This document shows, one piece after another, positions 1-5,424 of a stretch of 9,864 nucleotides of DNA (its first letter is position 1; every line of letters starts with the position of its first letter). A program made the position numbers and the translations under genes. The notes beneath the pieces are model-generated. The model saw nothing but the letters and a program-made list of their open reading frames with translations. It searched no databases and had not been told where the DNA came from. Origin of the DNA: Gammaproteobacteria bacterium (GTDB taxonomy: Bacteria; Pseudomonadota; Gammaproteobacteria; Nitrosococcales; Methylophagaceae); assembly GCA_003645385.1 (NCBI GenBank), contig QNEY01000044.1, positions 1 to 9,864 on the forward strand. Reading direction: 5' to 3'.

Positions 1-213
1 CTGTTGATCAAAGTATTTTAGTAATACCGTACGGATACTAATTTCTGAATCACCTGCCGTAGCCAAGCTCATTGCACTCGGCTCAAGCACTCCCAAATCC
101 TCTGCTTGTTTGAACCATAACTCAAACTGCTTGAATGGATCGTCATTAAGGTCGGCTCGTCGTAAGCCGCCCTTTAAAAATTCATGTCGATGATGTGTTA
201 AATCTACTTTCAT
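1..213 (-). CDS. pdxH: Pyridoxamine 5'-phosphate oxidase, N-terminal part (runs off window)
   Basis: The first 71 codons read from ATG at 213 down to the window edge; the rest lies outside. PdxH is the cytoplasmic FMN enzyme that oxidises pyridoxine/pyridoxamine 5'-phosphate to pyridoxal 5'-phosphate. The visible part has the family's N-terminal hallmarks: the GGLRRADL stretch (residues 15-22), then DPFKQFELWFKQA, then an AMSLATAG strand and the IRTVLLKYFD segment, which align by eye with GGLRRRDL, DPLTLFERW and QRIVLLKHYD of E. coli PdxH. The leader before the LRR motif is slightly shorter than in E. coli. The start lies 3 bases after the rlmJ stop, and its ribosome binding site (GGTGAG) sits in the last rlmJ codons, so the two genes are probably translated from one mRNA. 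The identification is firm; catalytic residues further on cannot be inspected. Confidence 0.93.
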   Translation of the reverse strand, partial: MKVDLTHHRHEFLKGGLRRADLNDDPFKQFELWFKQAEDLGVLEPSAMSLATAGDSEISIRTVLLKYFDQQ

Positions 214-216
214 ACC

Positions 217-1050
217 CTACTCACCTACCAATACATCACATTTATAAAATGCACCTTCACCACCTAGCGCAGTAACTAATTTTGGAAAAACTTGTGACAT
301 TTTATCCGTTAATGTCCACGGTGGGTTGATCACGATCATGCCACAGGCAGACATTCCACTACCAAATTGGTCTTGAGCAATGCCCAATTCATATCTATGT
401 ATCTTCTTAATACCACTGCGCTTAAATTTTCTTTCTAAATGGTCGATAATCTTTCTATCCACAACTGGATACCAAAGGGCATAGGTTCCAGTAGGAAATT
501 TTTTATAGGCGCTATCAATAGTGTTAAATACTTGGGCATAATCTGTTTTAATTTCGTACGACGGATCAATCAGGACCAATCCTCGGCGTGATACTGGTGG
601 TAACAATGAAAGCAGTCCCTTGAAACCATCTTCACGCATTACTCGAATGTTTCTACTCTTTGCTGCATGTTTTAGCAGTAACTCTGCATCTTTGGGGTGT
701 AGTTCATATAACCAACTTCGGTCTTTTCTACGTAGAAAATACTGAGCGATAATCGGCGAACCTGGATAGAAATTTAACTTCCCTGCTGGATTATATTTAG
801 CCAAGATATCAAAATAAGTGGCAAGTTCAGGCCACTGTTCGGTTTTTAGTTTGCCAACCCCTTGAGTGTATTCCTGTAATTTAGCAGCATGTTCGCTGTG
901 TAAATTATATAAACCCGCACCGGCATGACTGTCGATATAGTCAAAGGCACTGTCTTTCTTGATCAGATGCTCAAGGATTTCAATAAGGACAATGTGTTTA
1001 ATAACATCAGCATAATTTCCAGCATGAAACGAGTGTCGGTAGCTTAACAA
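217..1050 (-). CDS. rlmJ: 23S rRNA (adenine(2030)-N6)-methyltransferase RlmJ
   Basis: 277 residues, close to the 280 of E. coli RlmJ, which methylates A2030 of 23S rRNA using SAM. The N terminus MLSYRHSFHAGNYADVIKH matches the family almost exactly, including the conserved His6 and Lys18. A SAM-binding segment IDSHAGAGLY lies at 39-48, the catalytic DPPY-type motif reads DPSY at 162-165, and ALWYPVV and MIVINPPW (238-245) are further signatures. The start codon is TTG: the in-frame TAG just upstream (1060-1062) excludes a longer form, the N-terminal match fixes the start, and an AGGA Shine-Dalgarno precedes it by about 8 bases. It is followed at 3 bases by pdxH. Ser instead of the second Pro in DPPY is, from memory, a common variant in this family and need not mean loss of activity. 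Confidence 0.95.
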   Translation of the reverse strand: MLSYRHSFHAGNYADVIKHIVLIEILEHLIKKDSAFDYIDSHAGAGLYNLHSEHAAKLQEYTQGVGKLKTEQWPELATYFDILAKYNPAGKLNFYPGSPIIAQYFLRRKDRSWLYELHPKDAELLLKHAAKSRNIRVMREDGFKGLLSLLPPVSRRGLVLIDPSYEIKTDYAQVFNTIDSAYKKFPTGTYALWYPVVDRKIIDHLERKFKRSGIKKIHRYELGIAQDQFGSGMSACGMIVINPPWTLTDKMSQVFPKLVTALGGEGAFYKCDVLVGE

Positions 1051-1069
1051 TGATAGTTCCTAATATAGG

Positions 1070-1084
1070 TAATACGACGTATTA
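1070..1084. promoter_or_regulatory. 15-base palindrome overlapping the rlmJ -10 region
   Basis: TAATACG-A-CGTATTA is a perfect inverted repeat with 7-base arms around one central base. It covers part of the candidate rlmJ -10 box and the likely start point, the classic place for a repressor operator. No regulator gene is nearby, and I do not recognise the site as that of a known regulator. An AT-rich palindrome of this size could still be chance. Confidence 0.35.
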
Positions 1085-1086
1085 TA
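1081..1086 (-). promoter_or_regulatory. Probable -10 box of the rlmJ promoter
   Basis: Minus-strand reading gives a perfect TATAAT. Transcription would start near 1074, leaving a leader of about 24 bases that contains the AGGA ribosome binding site of rlmJ. The -35 element is unclear: a TTGAAA lies upstream but at a 20-base spacing, longer than optimal. The assignment rests on the perfect -10 and its position. Confidence 0.5.
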
Positions 1087-1108
1087 ACGCTTGCTGAATC
1101 ATGGATTT

Positions 1109-1149
1109 TCAAGTAATTTGACTATGTTATCAAGTCGCATAGATCAAGT
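1109..1149 (+). repeat. Three direct TCAAGT hexamers in the divergent spacer
   Basis: TCAAGT occurs at 1109-1114, 1130-1135 and 1144-1149, upstream of the small secreted-protein gene. The first two are 21 bases apart (two helical turns) and the last two 14 apart. A TTGACT that could serve as a -35 element lies between copies one and two (1118-1123), but no well-spaced -10 follows it. They may be regulator sites or chance. Confidence 0.3.
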
Positions 1150-1192
1150 ATATGGGTCATTCAGATATAGATTAATATGGGGAGATGATTGA

Positions 1193-1387
1193 ATGCTAAA
1201 CCTGAGTTCTAAAAACTGCTACCAAACATTATGGTTTGTTGTTTTTCTATGCATTGCATTGAGTGCTCATTCAGCTTCATCCTATTATGCCTGCTCTAGT
1301 TGCGGCAGTGATATCAAAACCTGCGATTCTATTCCTAAACAGTTAGAGAAAATTAAAACTATTCTCAAACAAGGTCAATCAGAATAG
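1193..1387 (+). CDS. Small secreted cysteine-rich protein, function unknown
   Basis: 64 residues, family not recognised. A hydrophobic segment (about residues 13-25, WFVVFLCIALSAH) ending in AHSA-S looks like a Sec signal peptide with cleavage near residue 28. That leaves a mature peptide of about 36 residues: YYAC-SSC-GSDIKTC (Cys34, Cys37, Cys44) followed by a Lys-rich, probably helical tail. The CxxC plus a third Cys suggests a disulfide or metal site outside the cytoplasm, but this is inference. The start is supported by a strong GGGGAG Shine-Dalgarno at about 1179-1184. The DUF1289 gene follows 10 bases later, so it is probably the first gene of the plus-strand unit. Codon and base use do not stand out from its neighbours. 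Confidence 0.7.
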   Translation: MLNLSSKNCYQTLWFVVFLCIALSAHSASSYYACSSCGSDIKTCDSIPKQLEKIKTILKQGQSE

Positions 1388-1397
1388 TTAACATCTT

Positions 1398-1583
1398 ATG
1401 TCAGAAATTAACTCACCTTGTGTAAGAAATTGCTGTCTTGATACGAATAATATTTGTCTTGGTTGTTTCCGGAGTATTGAAGAAATCATGAAATGGAGCA
1501 ATGTCGAAACAAACTCTCAACAAAAACAGCAAATATTATGCAATTCCGAAGCTCGCAAAGCGACGCATCACGCTACTTCATGA
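1398..1583 (+). CDS. DUF1289 family protein
   Basis: 61 residues, covering the whole small DUF1289 domain. The diagnostic pattern is present: SPCVRNC-C (Cys8, Cys12, Cys13), then NICLGCFRSIEEIMKWS (Cys20, Cys23), matching the family's SPCxxxC...CxGCxRTxxEIxxW arrangement. The four conserved cysteines (8, 12, 20, 23) probably bind a metal; the family has no established biochemical role. It is probably cytoplasmic, as no signal peptide is seen. The ribosome binding site is weak, and the gene starts 10 bases after the preceding small gene, so translation may depend on coupling. The DUF2007 gene follows 10 bases after its stop. The tail after residue 50 (EARKATHHATS) is not conserved family sequence as far as I can judge. 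Confidence 0.85.
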   Translation: MSEINSPCVRNCCLDTNNICLGCFRSIEEIMKWSNVETNSQQKQQILCNSEARKATHHATS

Positions 1584-1593
1584 GCAAATAGTT

Positions 1594-1908
1594 ATGAAAC
1601 TAATTTACACCAATGAAAACCGCTATTTGGTGCACAATATTCAGAACTTAATAGAAAATGCTGATATTGAAATCATGTTAAAAAATGAATTTTTGGCAGG
1701 TGCTGCCGGCGATCTGGTACCACATGAAACTTGGCTCGAACTCTGGGTAGTCAATGATTCAGACTATGACAAGGCAATGCAGACTATCGAATCATCATTC
1801 AGTTCAAATGATGATTCTGAGTGGGTTTGTAAAAATTGTAACGAAAAAAATGATGCTTCATTTGAATTTTGTTGGAACTGCCAATATAGTGCCCCACCTC
1901 CCTCATAA
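1594..1908 (+). CDS. DUF2007 protein with C-terminal zinc ribbon
   Basis: 104 residues. The N-terminal part (MKLIYTNENRYLVHNIQNLIENADIEIMLKNE in outline, residues 1-70) is a DUF2007-type domain: a small PII-like fold annotated as a putative signal-transducing protein and usually beginning with a strand and then helix xxxxNLLEnaGI. The characteristic AGxxPHETWLELWV segment is at 37-52. A compact zinc ribbon follows: WVCKNC (Cys79, Cys82) and FCWNC (Cys93, Cys96). A longer form beginning at 1501 is possible on paper but would overlap the DUF1289 gene by about 80 bases and add 31 residues unlike the family, so I choose ATG at 1594. The Shine-Dalgarno is weak, fitting coupling to the upstream gene. 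The ligand or partner is unknown. Confidence 0.82.
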   Translation: MKLIYTNENRYLVHNIQNLIENADIEIMLKNEFLAGAAGDLVPHETWLELWVVNDSDYDKAMQTIESSFSSNDDSEWVCKNCNEKNDASFEFCWNCQYSAPPPS

Positions 1909-1939
1909 TCTTTTTCTATGATTATAGGATAAACCAATA

Positions 1940-2353
1940 ATGTTACAAATTTCTCAGAGTGTATCGATCCCTGATGATGAGATTGAACTCTCAGCAATAC
2001 GATCACAGGGTGCTGGTGGACAGAACGTAAATAAAGTATCTTCTGCTATTCACTTACGCTTTGATATCAATGCCTCGTCTCTACCCGATTTCTATAAACA
2101 ACGTTTATTAAAGCTACGTGATCGCCGTATCAATAAAGATGGCGAGATTATTATCAAAGCTCAAAAGTTTCGTACTCAGGTGAAAAACAAGGAAGATGCC
2201 CTGGAACGATTACAGGACATAATCAAAAGTGTGGCCACAGTACAAAAAGCAAGACGGCCAACCAAGGCAACTAAAGGTTCTCAAAAAAGACGGATGGATA
2301 GTAAAACCAAACGAGGTAATACCAAGAAGTTAAGAGGGAAAGTTTCAGAATGA
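1940..2353 (+). CDS. arfB: Alternative ribosome-rescue factor B (peptidyl-tRNA hydrolase)
   Basis: 137 residues, near the 140 of E. coli ArfB (YaeJ). ArfB enters stalled ribosomes that have no stop codon in the A site and hydrolyses peptidyl-tRNA. The GGQ catalytic motif sits at residues 26-28 within RSQGAGGQNVNK, followed by the release-factor-like SAIHLRFDI and LRDRRINKDGEI segments. The last 35 residues are very basic (RRPTK...KRRMDSKTKRG...KKLRGK), the tail that in this family lies in the mRNA entry channel and senses its emptiness. The short length and lack of domain 2 separate it from RF1/RF2. An AGGAT Shine-Dalgarno lies at about 1927-1931. It follows the DUF2007 gene by 31 bases and is probably the last gene of that unit. 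Confidence 0.95.
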   Translation: MLQISQSVSIPDDEIELSAIRSQGAGGQNVNKVSSAIHLRFDINASSLPDFYKQRLLKLRDRRINKDGEIIIKAQKFRTQVKNKEDALERLQDIIKSVATVQKARRPTKATKGSQKRRMDSKTKRGNTKKLRGKVSE

Positions 2354-2412
2354 TTGAGTCTTCTTTGTGATTGTGCAATACAAAACTATTTGTACTTAAC
2401 AATATGAATAAA

Positions 2413-2452
2413 AGTAGAATAGTTTTTATCTTCTATCAACAGCTGTTCTACT
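2413..2452 (+). promoter_or_regulatory. Long RNA stem-loop between arfB and the DUF1415 gene
   Basis: Bases 2413-2424 pair with 2441-2452: twelve consecutive pairs, two of them G-U (2420/2445 and 2423/2442), with a loop of 16 bases. The wobble pairs become A-C mismatches on the opposite strand, so the structure favours a plus-strand transcript. No U-run follows the right arm, so it is not an intrinsic terminator on this strand. It could be an RNA-processing or stability element in a joint mRNA, or part of the leader of the DUF1415 gene, whose start lies 34 bases downstream. A smaller hairpin (2379-2384 with 2389-2394) precedes it. Confidence 0.45.
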
Positions 2453-2471
2453 CGTAACGTCACATCATTGT

Positions 2472-2481
2472 TACCTAGGTA
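2472..2481 (+). promoter_or_regulatory. Palindrome containing the DUF1415 ribosome binding site
   Basis: TACCTAGGTA is a perfect 10-base palindrome whose right half holds the only plausible Shine-Dalgarno (AGGT, 2477-2480), spaced 6 bases from the TTG start at 2487. A further inverted repeat, GTAAC/GTTAC (2454-2458 and 2470-2474), overlaps its left edge and could bring pairing close to the initiation region. The ribosome binding site assignment decides the start; a regulatory role is inference. Confidence 0.45.
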
Positions 2482-2486
2482 CTATT

Positions 2487-3041
2487 TTGAATCACGAAAA
2501 AATCATCAAACCAGTTCGTCATTGGGTAGAAACTCTAGTGGTTGGCTTGAACCTTTGCCCCTTTGCTAAACGTGAATTAATAAATAATCGGGTACGCTTC
2601 ACAGTGACAGAGGCTGCCACTGAACAACAACTCTTGGAAACGCTTCAAGCCGAGTTGCAATTGCTTAATGATGATCAATCTATTGAAACCACCTTGCTTA
2701 TCCATCCTGATGTGTTACAGGTTTTTTACGATTACAATGAGTTTCTGGATTATGCTGATGGCTTGTTAGTCCAGATGGAATTAGATGGCATTTATCAAAT
2801 TGCCAGTTTTCATCCGAATTATCAGTTTGCTGATACGGAACCTGATGATGTAGAAAACTATAGCAACCGATCTCCCTACCCTTTATTACACTTGATTCGA
2901 GAGCAAAGCTTGGAATGGGCAATTGCCAGTCATCCAAATCCAGACCAAATTCCACAACGTAATGTTGATCTATTAAAAAGTCTCGGTCAAGATAAAATGC
3001 AGGCTTTATTTCAATCTCACTTTGATGAGACTGAGGAATAA
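2487..3041 (+). CDS. DUF1415 family protein
   Basis: 184 residues, the usual length for the family. Signature stretches are VVGLNLCPFAK (18-28, with conserved Cys24), ETTLLIHPDVL (67-77), YNEFLDYAD, ASFHPNYQFAD (106-116) and DDVENYSNRSPYPLLHLIRE (120-139). No biochemical function is established for DUF1415, and I do not assign one. It is predicted to be cytoplasmic, with no signal or membrane segment. The start is TTG: no ATG is available before the conserved region, AGGT precedes it at 6 bases, and the resulting N terminus (MNHEKIIKPVRHWVE) fits the family. The MOSC gene starts 1 base after its stop, so the two are very likely co-translated. Confidence 0.9.
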   Translation: MNHEKIIKPVRHWVETLVVGLNLCPFAKRELINNRVRFTVTEAATEQQLLETLQAELQLLNDDQSIETTLLIHPDVLQVFYDYNEFLDYADGLLVQMELDGIYQIASFHPNYQFADTEPDDVENYSNRSPYPLLHLIREQSLEWAIASHPNPDQIPQRNVDLLKSLGQDKMQALFQSHFDETEE

Positions 3042-3042
3042 G

Positions 3043-3507
3043 ATGAATGGCATTATAAAAGACATTTTATTGGCCGAAAAAACTGGCAAAATGCTGTTTT
3101 CACAACATACAGCCGAACTTCACGCTGGCAAAGGGATTGTTGGTGATCGGTATTATTTATCTCAAGGTACGTTCTCTGAAGATTTAGCAGAACTACCTGA
3201 CTTTGAAGTAACTCTGATCGAACAAGAACAGATTGATGCATTTAATACCACAACTGGTTTAGCTTATTCAGGTGCTGATTTTCGTAGAAACCTAGTCACT
3301 AAAAATATCAATATTAATGAACTCCTAGGCCAAGAATTCTTTGTCGGTAAAGTAAAGCTTAGAGGCATTCGACTGTGTGAACCCTGCGCTCATTTATCGA
3401 CAATGATTGGAGAGCAAGTGTTGGAACATATGGTTCATAAAGCCGGTCTAAGAGCTCAAATCATCATCGGTGGTGAAGTCCATATTTCGGATTTAATCAC
3501 TGGCTGA
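3043..3507 (+). CDS. MOSC domain-containing protein
   Basis: 154 residues forming a stand-alone MOSC domain, the C-terminal domain of molybdenum cofactor sulfurases, also found alone in bacterial proteins such as YiiM-like ones. Visible features are the N-terminal strand GIIKDILLAEK, HAGKGIVGDRYY (27-38), the SGADFRRNLVT segment (76-86) and GIRLCEPCAHL (108-118), with the conserved Cys at 112 or 115. MOSC domains are thought to carry sulfur or bind Mo/W cofactor ligands; the substrate here is unknown. An in-frame TTG at 3022 would extend it by 7 residues into the DUF1415 gene. I prefer ATG at 3043 because TGAGGA lies just upstream (3032-3037) and the family begins there. The molybdopterin gene mog is encoded 1.4 kb away on the other strand. 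Confidence 0.9.
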   Translation: MNGIIKDILLAEKTGKMLFSQHTAELHAGKGIVGDRYYLSQGTFSEDLAELPDFEVTLIEQEQIDAFNTTTGLAYSGADFRRNLVTKNININELLGQEFFVGKVKLRGIRLCEPCAHLSTMIGEQVLEHMVHKAGLRAQIIIGGEVHISDLITG

Positions 3508-3520
3508 AAATGGAGAAAAA

Positions 3521-4000
3521 ATGAAAAAACTATTAGCCATATTGTTAGTGTCGGTAAGTTTTATTGCATACAGCTATGCAGATATTTTAAATGATTCAAT
3601 ACTGACTCCTGAAATAAGAAACATCACATTGAATTCTTTTTCTGCTGAAGACAATCGTGCTGTTTTTGATGTGGAGGTTTACAACCCTAATGCGTTCAAA
3701 TTACCTGTGAGAAAATTGCATGGCAGAATTCACCTTAATCAATATAATGTCGCTGATATCGAAGCGACAAGTAACAACAGTTTAGCCGCACAGGCAACCC
3801 AGATGTTTACAGTGCCAGTTGAGATTGATCCTGATGCACTAATGAATGCAGCAACTGGCGTAATGATACAAGGTCAGGCTAAATATAGTTTTAAGGGATA
3901 TATGATGACACCTATTGGTGAAATGCCTATTACCGAAGAAGGTGAATTAACTACAGAACAAATTCTTGCATTGTTAAGTACTACGCTACCAGGCCAATAG
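3521..4000 (+). CDS. Secreted LEA type 2 / WHy-domain protein
   Basis: 159 residues. A clear Sec signal peptide (MKKLLAILLVSVSFIAYSYA) predicts cleavage after Ala20, so the mature protein is periplasmic; there is no lipobox Cys. The rest is one LEA_2/WHy (water stress and hypersensitive response) beta-sandwich domain: ITLNSFSAEDNRAVFDVEVYNPN, where the NPN at 55-57 is the family's best marker, then LPVRKLHGRIHLN, the TVPVEIDP strand (97-104) and KYSFKGYMMTPIGEMPI (121-137). In plants these domains protect against desiccation; the bacterial role is not settled. A strong Shine-Dalgarno GGAG lies 7 bases before the ATG. It is the last gene of the plus-strand block and ends 3 bases from the convergent hydrolase gene. 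Confidence 0.85.
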   Translation: MKKLLAILLVSVSFIAYSYADILNDSILTPEIRNITLNSFSAEDNRAVFDVEVYNPNAFKLPVRKLHGRIHLNQYNVADIEATSNNSLAAQATQMFTVPVEIDPDALMNAATGVMIQGQAKYSFKGYMMTPIGEMPITEEGELTTEQILALLSTTLPGQ

Positions 4001-4008
4001 TGCCTATT
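3996..4008. repeat. Small inverted repeat holding both convergent stop codons
   Basis: AATAG-TGC-CTATT is a 5-base-arm inverted repeat. Each arm contains a TAG stop, one for the plus-strand LEA gene (3998-4000) and one for the minus-strand hydrolase gene (4004-4006). With a 3-base spacer and A/T-rich arms it would be a weak hairpin; no strong terminator is seen between the genes. Confidence 0.4.
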
Positions 4009-4867
4009 CTTTATCGCCTATAAATGACGTCACTCGCCTGATAACAATCTTATCGCGTAAGATTCGACGATGACCTAGACCGGCAGTGATTACAAGTTCA
4101 CTATTAGGCCATTCTTGGGCAATAAGTTTGCTGCTTTTCATAGGTACATCCATATCATCCTCATCATGAATAATTAACCCTGGGATAGTGATCTCTTTAA
4201 CCATTTCAGGCATTGAAAACCGTTTCCACATTTCCTCGCCGAATTGTTGCTCTAGAAGCTTTTTGTGTAAATCTATAATTCGAGGCTGAATCTGGAGTAT
4301 TGCTGCAAAGACTTCAACCAATCTTTCTGCATTCGAGGCAGAAGCAATGCAAATAATCTTGTGCATTTCAATACCCTCACGAACTGCATGTAGCAAACAT
4401 AAACCACCAAAAGAATGTGAAATACCAGCTTTGAAAGGCCCGTATTCATGGGAAAGTTTTTGAATGACACGACTTATTTCTGGCAGGTTTGTACTATTAG
4501 CAGACGTTCTGCCATGTCCAGGAGCATCAAAAGAAATTACCCGATAACCTTGCTCAACTAGATCTTGTGCAAATAATCCTAGTTGAGCAGCACGGCCATT
4601 CCAGCCATGTACAAGTAAAATTGTAGGCTCATTATGTTGTCCCCAGATGTAGAGTTGAATTTTATTCTGCTCTACATTAATCGTTTTCCATTCGGCTGTT
4701 TCTAAATGGTTTTGTTCGCGTCTTGGCTCTGCAACCCTACATGTTTTAAACCAAAGATGATTCACCACTCTCGCGGCCAGAGGTGGTGATATTAGTGTCA
4801 GAAGATGAATATTGAAACGCATCACTTTCAGCATAAAAGGCAGTTTTAATTTACGTTTTGTCATCAT
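4004..4867 (-). CDS. Alpha/beta hydrolase, substrate unknown
   Basis: 287 residues with the alpha/beta hydrolase fold. The oxyanion-region motif LLVHGWNGR is at 84-92 and VISFDAPGHGRT at 110-121. The nucleophile elbow reads S-H-S-F-G with Ser152, the acid is probably Asp238 in HDEDDMDVP (234-242), and the catalytic His is His266 in GLGHRRIL. All three residues of the triad are therefore present. The first small residue of the elbow is Ser rather than Gly. The N terminus is basic and then hydrophobic (about residues 10-32), which may anchor it to the membrane or form part of a lid; no cleavage site is convincing. Two adjacent ATG codons could start it; I took the first. It begins 26 bases after mog, so it may belong to the same transcript. 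The substrate cannot be told from the sequence. Confidence 0.85.
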   Translation of the reverse strand: MMTKRKLKLPFMLKVMRFNIHLLTLISPPLAARVVNHLWFKTCRVAEPRREQNHLETAEWKTINVEQNKIQLYIWGQHNEPTILLVHGWNGRAAQLGLFAQDLVEQGYRVISFDAPGHGRTSANSTNLPEISRVIQKLSHEYGPFKAGISHSFGGLCLLHAVREGIEMHKIICIASASNAERLVEVFAAILQIQPRIIDLHKKLLEQQFGEEMWKRFSMPEMVKEITIPGLIIHDEDDMDVPMKSSKLIAQEWPNSELVITAGLGHRRILRDKIVIRRVTSFIGDKE

Positions 4868-4893
4868 AAATAAGCTTACAAAGAATGTCTTTT

Positions 4894-5424
4894 TTATTTT
4901 TTAGGTCGAAACGGTTTAATCACCGTTTCATCACATTCTAAATAAGGTCCACCCATCAGATCGATACAATACGGTACGGCAGGGAAAACAGCGTCAAGAC
5001 ATTCTCGAATAGATTTGGGCTTTCCAGGCAAGTTGATAATAAGGCTGTCGCCTCTTAAGCCTGCCGTTTGACGAGACAATATGGCAGTGGGGACAAATTT
5101 CAATGATTCTGTACGCATTAACTCACCAAATCCTGGCATCATTCGGTCACAGACAGATTCAGTTGCTTCTGGAGTAACATCACGTTTTGCTGGTCCGGTA
5201 CCTCCAGTTGTGACAATCAGGCTACATTGCAGTTCATCAGCCATTCTAATCAGTGTTGTTTCAATAATATCCTGTTCATCGGGAACCACCTCATAGATAG
5301 GCTCCCAAGAAGAAGTCAGATATTCATTTAATGTTTCAATAATTGCTTTCCCAGAAATATCATCATAGATACCTTTGCTTGCTCGATCACTCACTGTCAC
5401 GATACCGATTTTTGCTATTGTCAT
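4894..5424 (-). CDS. mog: Molybdopterin adenylyltransferase Mog
   Basis: 176 residues; E. coli MogA has 195. Mog adenylates molybdopterin as the step before molybdate insertion in molybdenum cofactor synthesis, in the cytoplasm. The whole chain follows MogA: IGIVTVSDRASKGIY (6-20), VPDEQDIIE (47-55), the TTGGTGPAKRDVTPEAT motif (72-88) with Asp49 and Asp82 at the expected catalytic and metal-binding places, MPGFGE (96-101), FVPTAILSRQ (110-119) and NLPGKPKSI (131-139). MoaB paralogues differ in the GPAKRD and FVPTAILSR stretches, so Mog is preferred. The ATG directly abuts the TAA of the GMC dehydrogenase gene (5425-5427), with GAG in the preceding bases as ribosome binding site, implying translational coupling. 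Its place in a flavoprotein operon is unexpected, because that enzyme family does not use molybdenum. Confidence 0.93.
   Translation of the reverse strand: MTIAKIGIVTVSDRASKGIYDDISGKAIIETLNEYLTSSWEPIYEVVPDEQDIIETTLIRMADELQCSLIVTTGGTGPAKRDVTPEATESVCDRMMPGFGELMRTESLKFVPTAILSRQTAGLRGDSLIINLPGKPKSIRECLDAVFPAVPYCIDLMGGPYLECDETVIKPFRPKK

Noticed and set aside
1070..1087. Resemblance to the phage T7 promoter (TAATACGAC followed by TATA)
   Set aside because: 14 of 18 positions match, but the mismatches include key recognition bases and the initiating G, there is no phage gene in the window, and the same bases are explained by a palindrome plus a normal -10 box.
1118..1133. FNR-like site TTGA-N8-TCAA upstream of the 64-residue protein gene
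   Set aside because: FNR/CRP-type half-sites need a 6-base gap between TTGA and TCAA; here the gap is 8, so the fit is poor.
1501..1593. Longer N terminus for the DUF2007 protein
   Set aside because: It would overlap the DUF1289 gene by more than 80 bases and add residues unlike the family; the ATG at 1594 starts the conserved domain.
1764..2006. Minus-strand open frame of 80 codons over the DUF2007/arfB junction
   Set aside because: It is antisense to two convincing genes, has no recognisable domain and no ribosome binding site.
2400..2452. Intrinsic terminator reading on the minus strand (stem followed by TTTTATT)
   Set aside because: The stem has mismatches in the minus-strand RNA, the loop is long, and no minus-strand gene ends there.
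3022..3042. TTG start adding seven residues to the MOSC protein
   Set aside because: It lies inside the DUF1415 gene without its own ribosome binding site, whereas the ATG at 3043 has TGAGGA just upstream.
5081..5296. Plus-strand open frame of 71 codons inside mog
   Set aside because: It is antisense to strongly conserved Mog motifs, its composition is low-complexity Ser/Val-rich, and no family is recognisable.
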